In this document: positions 5,387-8,850 of the stretch, one piece after another
Layout: every line of letters begins with the position of its first letter
Position numbering within the stretch: the first letter of the stretch is position 1
Origin: Candidatus Nanopelagicales bacterium
Lineage (GTDB): Bacteria; Actinomycetota; Actinomycetes; S36-B12; UBA10799
Length of the DNA: 8,850 nt
Direction: 5' to 3'
NCBI GenBank assembly: GCA_030699055.1
Contig: JAUYKX010000200.1
Location: 1-8,850, forward strand
Notes under the pieces: generated by a model
Database searches by the model: none
Told to the model about the DNA's origin: nothing
The model's input: the letters and a program-made list of their open reading frames with translations, nothing else
Program-made: the position numbers and the translations under genes

Positions 5387-6259
5387 ATGAAGCTGAGCAC
5401 GCGGTACATCACCGGCCTCGTCGGGCTGGTCGTGATCGCTTGCGTGATGGTGGCCGGCGCGGTTGTGGTCAGCAATCTCTCCCATGCGAATTCAATCTTG
5501 CAGGAACACGGAATCGTGACCGCGCAACTACTGGCCGAGCTGACCGAGGACGACCCAGCCCTCAACCTGGCCAAAGCGACGACGGGCAACAGTCCGGTGA
5601 CAGGTGCAGCGCTGTACAACTCGAACTTCGACCTGATCGCTTCACATCAGGTGCCTGATGCGTGGGTGCCGCTTCCTTCCATAGATGAGCTTCGGACGCT
5701 GGCAAACCTCAACGCAACGACGGGTGGCCCGGCAGCCGCGGTCAAAGGCAACTCGCTGACCGCGTTGGCTGACGTCGACCTCACGGAAATCAAGTACGCC
5801 GTCATTCAGATGGACACTGCGGTCGCGCTACGGAACCTGGGTGACGCCGTGCAGTTCGCGATCTTGGCAACGTTGGTGTGCGCCGCTCTCGCCGGTGTGA
5901 TGGCGTTCTTGATCGCGCGTCGGATAACGAGGCCCATGGAAGCTCTGGGACAGGCCACGTTTGACCTGGAGGCCGGACACTTCCATCCGGAAACCCTGGC
6001 AAAAGCCAGTCGGCGTGGCGACGAGCTTGGCGCGCTGGCCCGCAGATTCACGGAAATGGCCCAAGAGGTGCAACAACGCGAGCAACAGTTGGCATCGGAG
6101 TTGCAGGCTCTACAGGTGCAGATCGACCAAGGTGAGCGGCAACGCACCGTCGCGACCATCACGGGCAGCGAGTCCTTCGCGGATTTGGAGCAGCGGGCCG
6201 TGGCTTTACGCGAAAGACGCGCACACCAAGAGCAAGTTGGCGGTAACGATGCCGACTGA
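5387..6259 (+). CDS. Two-TM HAMP-domain membrane protein without output domain
   Basis: A 290-residue inner-membrane protein. TM1 spans about residues 9-30 after a short positively charged N terminus. An extracytoplasmic region of about 120 residues (31-152) resembles a small sensor domain, but I do not recognise its family. TM2 is about 155-177. A HAMP linker follows at about 178-230, with the typical start RRITRPMEAL and the later DELGALARRF. A Gln/Glu-rich coiled coil (225-255) comes next. The chain ends with a compact segment (TVATITGSESFADLEQRAVALRERR, here split around residue 265) and a polar tail. There is no kinase, cyclase, GGDEF or methyl-accepting module, so its signal must pass to a partner. 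The ATG is 4 bases past the ATPase stop, and its end overlaps the next gene by 11 bases, so the three genes are very likely co-translated. Confidence 0.85.
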   Translation: MKLSTRYITGLVGLVVIACVMVAGAVVVSNLSHANSILQEHGIVTAQLLAELTEDDPALNLAKATTGNSPVTGAALYNSNFDLIASHQVPDAWVPLPSIDELRTLANLNATTGGPAAAVKGNSLTALADVDLTEIKYAVIQMDTAVALRNLGDAVQFAILATLVCAALAGVMAFLIARRITRPMEALGQATFDLEAGHFHPETLAKASRRGDELGALARRFTEMAQEVQQREQQLASELQALQVQIDQGERQRTVATITGSESFADLEQRAVALRERRAHQEQVGGNDAD

Positions 6260-7844
6260 GTCCACTCCAATGTCCACAGCGGTTTCCGATCAAGCCGCCG
6301 AGGTCGATCAATCGGCCACCGTGTGTCGGCTTCATGTGCGTGGTGCCGAGAGTCTTCCGATCGCGAGCGCGGCTGTGGGCGAGGCGGCGATGGTGCTCGG
6401 GGTTTCACCGGCTGACTGCGCGCAGCTTCGCTGCGTGACACAGGAACTCGCTGCCGCGGTCGTAGCCAATGCCTTTGAACCCGGTGATGAGGTAGCCCTC
6501 GACGTTTTGGTTCAGAGGCAGCCCGGCGGGGTGTCGGTGGTGCTATCCGACCAGGGTGCGCCGTCGTACTTGACTCGGACGAGCGCGCATCCGCCACGGT
6601 TGGCTGAGCTGATCCGGCTCGGCTTCGCCGACGAACTCGACTTCTCAAGCCACGGTCGGGCGGGGAACAACGCGAAATTGTTCAAGAAGTTGCGGTACCG
6701 CGATCTGCGGGACGACATCGATCTCGACGAGCCCGGGGGTGAAGGAGAAACTCCTCTGGACGGCTCCATACCCGAGATCGAGACACGAGAACTCCGACCA
6801 TCGGACACGTTGGAAGTCGCCCGGTTGTTCCATCGCTGTTACGGCTACTCCGCCTACTGGTTCGAGATCGTCTATGAACCGGAACGGTTGGCCGAGTTCA
6901 TCGCCGCCGGTCGCCACCGTGGAACAGTTGCGCTGGTTAACGGGCGAATAGTTGGCCACATGGCAACGACGGTCGACAGGCCGGATTCGGTGGTGGGCCT
7001 GGTTGGAATGCTGGTAGTCGACCCGGCGTACCGCAAGTTCAAGGTCGCAGGTCAACTTACCTTGGCCCACGCCATGCGACTTATCGAGCAGGGTTTCATC
7101 GGCCAATACAGCTCTGCGGTTACCGTCCATACCGCCAGCCAGAAGATCGCGTTGAAGTTCGGCGGACATGAGGTCGCGCTGCTTGTTGCCGATGTGCAGC
7201 CGAACGTCGAGTTCAAGGAGATCGACGGTGCGGACGCCTCACAGGGCGGCTTGCGCAGCGCGAGCGTCTGGTTCTACAACGGCGTTGGGAAGGACATCGA
7301 ACGTCGTGTCTTCGTGCCGCAGGTGTATCGCGACATCACCGAATCGCTCTACGCGAACGCGGAGTTGCCTCGCACCCTGCAGCCGCCGATCCAGCGGCCG
7401 CCAGAAGATGTCCCGGAAACGAGTCGGTTGGATCTCCAACTTCGTCACGAGGCCGGGATTGCCCTGATCAAACCGGTGGAATACGGGCGGGATTTCGTCT
7501 CCGCGTTGCAGCACCAGTTGAACCAGCTCTGCCTCAACCGCTTCGATGTGATCCGCCTGATCCTGCCGATGGCTGATCCCCTCACCTCCTACTACGGAGT
7601 TGGCCTGCAGGAGCTCGGGTTCTTCTACTGCGGGGTCTTCCCAGAGATCGACAACGGCGACGCATTGGTCCTGCAGTACCTGAACAACGTCGAGGTTGAT
7701 CCGCGGAAATTCTTGCTGGTCTCGGAGTTCGGTCACCAATTGCGCGATTTCGTGCTCGCGGACCGCGCCGCGACTGAACGGAATCTGGAGAACCGGCAGC
7801 GATCCCGGGCGCACATGACCCGAATTTACGAAGCGCTGCAGTAA
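6249..7844 (+). CDS. RsbW-like ATPase domain fused to GNAT-like acyltransferase domains
   Basis: A 531-residue multidomain protein. Residues about 25-150 resemble an anti-sigma-factor-type histidine-kinase-like ATPase (RsbW/SpoIIAB class): AVVANAF (70-76) fits the N box, LSDQGAP (99-105) the DxG box, and GRAGNNAKLFKKL (136-148) a degenerate glycine lid. Residues about 177-320 are a GNAT fold: a RELRPSDT start, RIVGHMA on strand 4, and VGMLVVDPAYRKFKVAGQL (252-270) as motif A. The acyl-CoA loop departs from the usual Q/RxxGxG/A. Residues about 400-505 look like a second, degenerate domain, perhaps GNAT-like, ending in FGHQLRDFVL. The ATG at 6249 overlaps the HAMP gene by 11 bases and has GGCGGT just upstream; a later in-frame ATG at 6270 lacks this. 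Upstream open frame to 5961 is chance read-through over the HAMP gene. Substrate and partner are unknown. Confidence 0.85.
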   Translation: MPTESTPMSTAVSDQAAEVDQSATVCRLHVRGAESLPIASAAVGEAAMVLGVSPADCAQLRCVTQELAAAVVANAFEPGDEVALDVLVQRQPGGVSVVLSDQGAPSYLTRTSAHPPRLAELIRLGFADELDFSSHGRAGNNAKLFKKLRYRDLRDDIDLDEPGGEGETPLDGSIPEIETRELRPSDTLEVARLFHRCYGYSAYWFEIVYEPERLAEFIAAGRHRGTVALVNGRIVGHMATTVDRPDSVVGLVGMLVVDPAYRKFKVAGQLTLAHAMRLIEQGFIGQYSSAVTVHTASQKIALKFGGHEVALLVADVQPNVEFKEIDGADASQGGLRSASVWFYNGVGKDIERRVFVPQVYRDITESLYANAELPRTLQPPIQRPPEDVPETSRLDLQLRHEAGIALIKPVEYGRDFVSALQHQLNQLCLNRFDVIRLILPMADPLTSYYGVGLQELGFFYCGVFPEIDNGDALVLQYLNNVEVDPRKFLLVSEFGHQLRDFVLADRAATERNLENRQRSRAHMTRIYEALQ

Positions 7845-7860
7845 CCGATCCGGGCACAAG

Positions 7861-7889
7861 AAGATTCTGATCTTGGCGGGCTGGCCCGC
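7861..7889. terminator. Hairpins in the convergent gap (possible bidirectional terminator)
   Basis: The 44-base gap between the convergent cassette and lipoprotein genes holds two stems: AAGAT-TCTG-ATCTT (7861-7874) and GCGGG-CTGG-CCCGC (7876-7889, touching the lipoprotein stop codon). Neither is followed by a T-run, so this would be a weak or U-less terminator of the kind often proposed for actinobacteria. Confidence 0.35.
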
Positions 7890-8335
7890 TATCTGGTGAT
7901 CGTCACCTCAACCGTTTGAAGCACCTTGCCATCGCCGGGGTTCGTGATTGTCACCTCGGCACTGCCCGCCTTCAATGCCCGGGCCGACGGGTTCTCCTCT
8001 GAACTGCCGGACTTGCCACCCTGGCGGATCTCGAGCACCGAGCCGTCACTTGCCGCGATCTTGGCATCCACCGGGTGACCGGAGAACACGATCGTGTCCC
8101 CGACCTTGGCCGACACCTGCGTCTGGGTGTTCGAGACCATCACCGGCGGCAGAACCTGACCGGCGGAGGACGACCCGCTCGGTGTCGCCACCGATCCCGA
8201 GGGACTGGCCGAAGGCGAGGTCGAACCCGACGAGCAACCAACCGCAAACACCGCAACGGACAGGCCGATGAGGGCCATTCCGATCGGTCGACACAGCCGT
8301 CGAACTCCTCCGGCTAACTCACTAATTCGAACCAT
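7889..8335 (-). CDS. Small predicted lipoprotein with a beta-rich, Ig-like domain
   Basis: A 148-residue secreted protein. A basic N terminus is followed by a hydrophobic segment (about 20-33) and the lipobox-like AVGC, making Cys34 the probable lipidated residue. The mature part opens with a Ser/Pro/Gly/Thr-rich linker (35-60). A domain of about 85 residues follows with alternating beta-strand pattern (VSAKVGDTIVFSG, DGSVLEI, LKAGSAEVTITNPG, VEVTITR). This is like small Ig-like or chagasin-like folds; I cannot assign a family. It should sit on the outer face of the membrane. The ATG at 8335-8333 has AGAAGGG 8 bases upstream; an ATG at 8356 would add MARRDQE but lies inside the upstream gene without such support. 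With the chosen start, the gene overlaps the glycosidase end by 14 bases, implying coupled translation. Confidence 0.82.
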   Translation of the reverse strand: MVRISELAGGVRRLCRPIGMALIGLSVAVFAVGCSSGSTSPSASPSGSVATPSGSSSAGQVLPPVMVSNTQTQVSAKVGDTIVFSGHPVDAKIAASDGSVLEIRQGGKSGSSEENPSARALKAGSAEVTITNPGDGKVLQTVEVTITR

Positions 8336-8850
8336 CTCCTGATCCCTTCTCGCCATCGTCCGTCCACAGCACCGCCGCTGAGTTCGGACCTAGTTCCATC
8401 CCGGCATCGGCAATTCTCCCGACGCCAGCCTGCACCGCCACTTCACCACCGACGCCGGGAACGGCCCGGTCAACCTTGCCCAGGTTGGCCAAGACCGTCG
8501 CCCGAACCGGCCTGCCGGTTCCATCCGCCATTTCGCGCGTAAAGCCCACAACGTCCGGCGGAAGGTTCGGCAGCAGCCGCAATCGACCGGTACGCAACAC
8601 CTCGTGATCTCGACGCAACCGGAACAGCGACCGGTACAGGTTGAGCAGCGAATCCGGTTGACCGTCCTCCGTCTCGACATTCACCTCGCGATATCGCTGA
8701 TCGACGGGCAGCCAGGGCCGAACACCGGCCGGACAGAATCCGGCGTTCGGTCCCGGCGTCCATTGCATCGGCGTGCGCATTTCGTCGCGGTTGATCGTCT
8801 CCGGCAGTCGACGGGCCACGAAATCCGGTACCCACCGGAAGAATGCGCGG
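8322..8850 (-). CDS. GH13 alpha-glucosidase/alpha-amylase-family enzyme, C-terminal part (partial)
   Basis: The last 175 codons of a glycoside hydrolase family 13 enzyme, cut by the right window edge. The segment INRDEMRTPMQWTPGPNAGF, starting about 35 residues into the visible part, is the conserved stretch following the third catalytic acid in alpha-glucosidases, oligo-1,6-glucosidases and trehalose synthases. It is followed by PWLPV, VNVE and SLLNLYRSLFRLRRDHEVLRTG, which mark the end of the barrel, and by a C-terminal beta domain (about 95-170). The catalytic Asp/Glu residues lie outside the window, so activity and exact specificity cannot be judged. Expected role is cleavage or transfer of alpha-glucosyl units. 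The stop codon lies inside the start of the lipoprotein gene (14-base overlap), so the two are probably one transcription unit. Confidence 0.9.
   Translation of the reverse strand, partial: RAFFRWVPDFVARRLPETINRDEMRTPMQWTPGPNAGFCPAGVRPWLPVDQRYREVNVETEDGQPDSLLNLYRSLFRLRRDHEVLRTGRLRLLPNLPPDVVGFTREMADGTGRPVRATVLANLGKVDRAVPGVGGEVAVQAGVGRIADAGMELGPNSAAVLWTDDGEKGSGDGSN

Noticed and set aside
5961..6248. N-terminal extension of the HATPase-GNAT protein into the HAMP gene
   Set aside because: This part is an out-of-frame reading of the HAMP and coiled-coil region, rich in Arg/Ser/Trp. The in-frame ATG at 6249 gives the usual stop-start overlap.
5806..6648. Minus-strand open frame of 280 codons opposite the HAMP and fusion genes
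   Set aside because: Arg/Ser/Pro-rich composition with no domain, fully antisense to two better supported genes.

Overview
The window looks like a chromosomal segment of an actinobacterium (Actinomycetota). Base composition is G+C-rich (roughly 60%, estimated by eye). The conserved order tig-clpP1-clpP2-clpX, with two different tandem clpP genes, and two nearby tRNA genes fit that phylum. GTG and TTG starts are frequent, also as expected. I cannot name a genus.

Layout. Positions 1-4152 are a minus-strand protein quality-control block: trigger factor (tig), clpP1, clpP2, an alpha/beta hydrolase and the 5' end of clpX, which runs off the left edge. It makes the ribosome-bound folding chaperone and the two-ring ClpP1P2 protease with its ATP-dependent unfoldase. 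A GTTCGC-N5-GCG site, the published box of the Clp regulator ClgR in Streptomyces, lies between tig and clpP1. The hydrolase lies between clpP2 and clpX and is not part of the classical unit. Positions 4214-4423 hold a divergent pair of tRNA genes, tRNA-Pro(UGG) on minus and tRNA-Gly(UCC) on plus.

Positions 4618-7844 are a tightly packed plus-strand three-gene cassette. It encodes a MinD/ParA-like ATPase with an altered Walker A motif, a two-TM HAMP membrane protein with no enzymatic output domain, and a fusion of an RsbW-like ATPase domain to GNAT-like acyltransferase domains. The first two genes are 4 bases apart and the last two overlap by 11 bases. I think this is the most interesting part: a possible envelope-sensing or spatially organised signalling module of undefined function.

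Positions 7889-8850 return to the minus strand, with a small predicted lipoprotein whose start overlaps the end of a GH13 alpha-glucosidase-like gene that is cut by the right edge. No IS element, CRISPR array, rRNA gene or phage gene was seen. No gene-free stretch exceeds 300 bases. The longest is 4424-4617, which holds a possible terminator and a weak promoter candidate.
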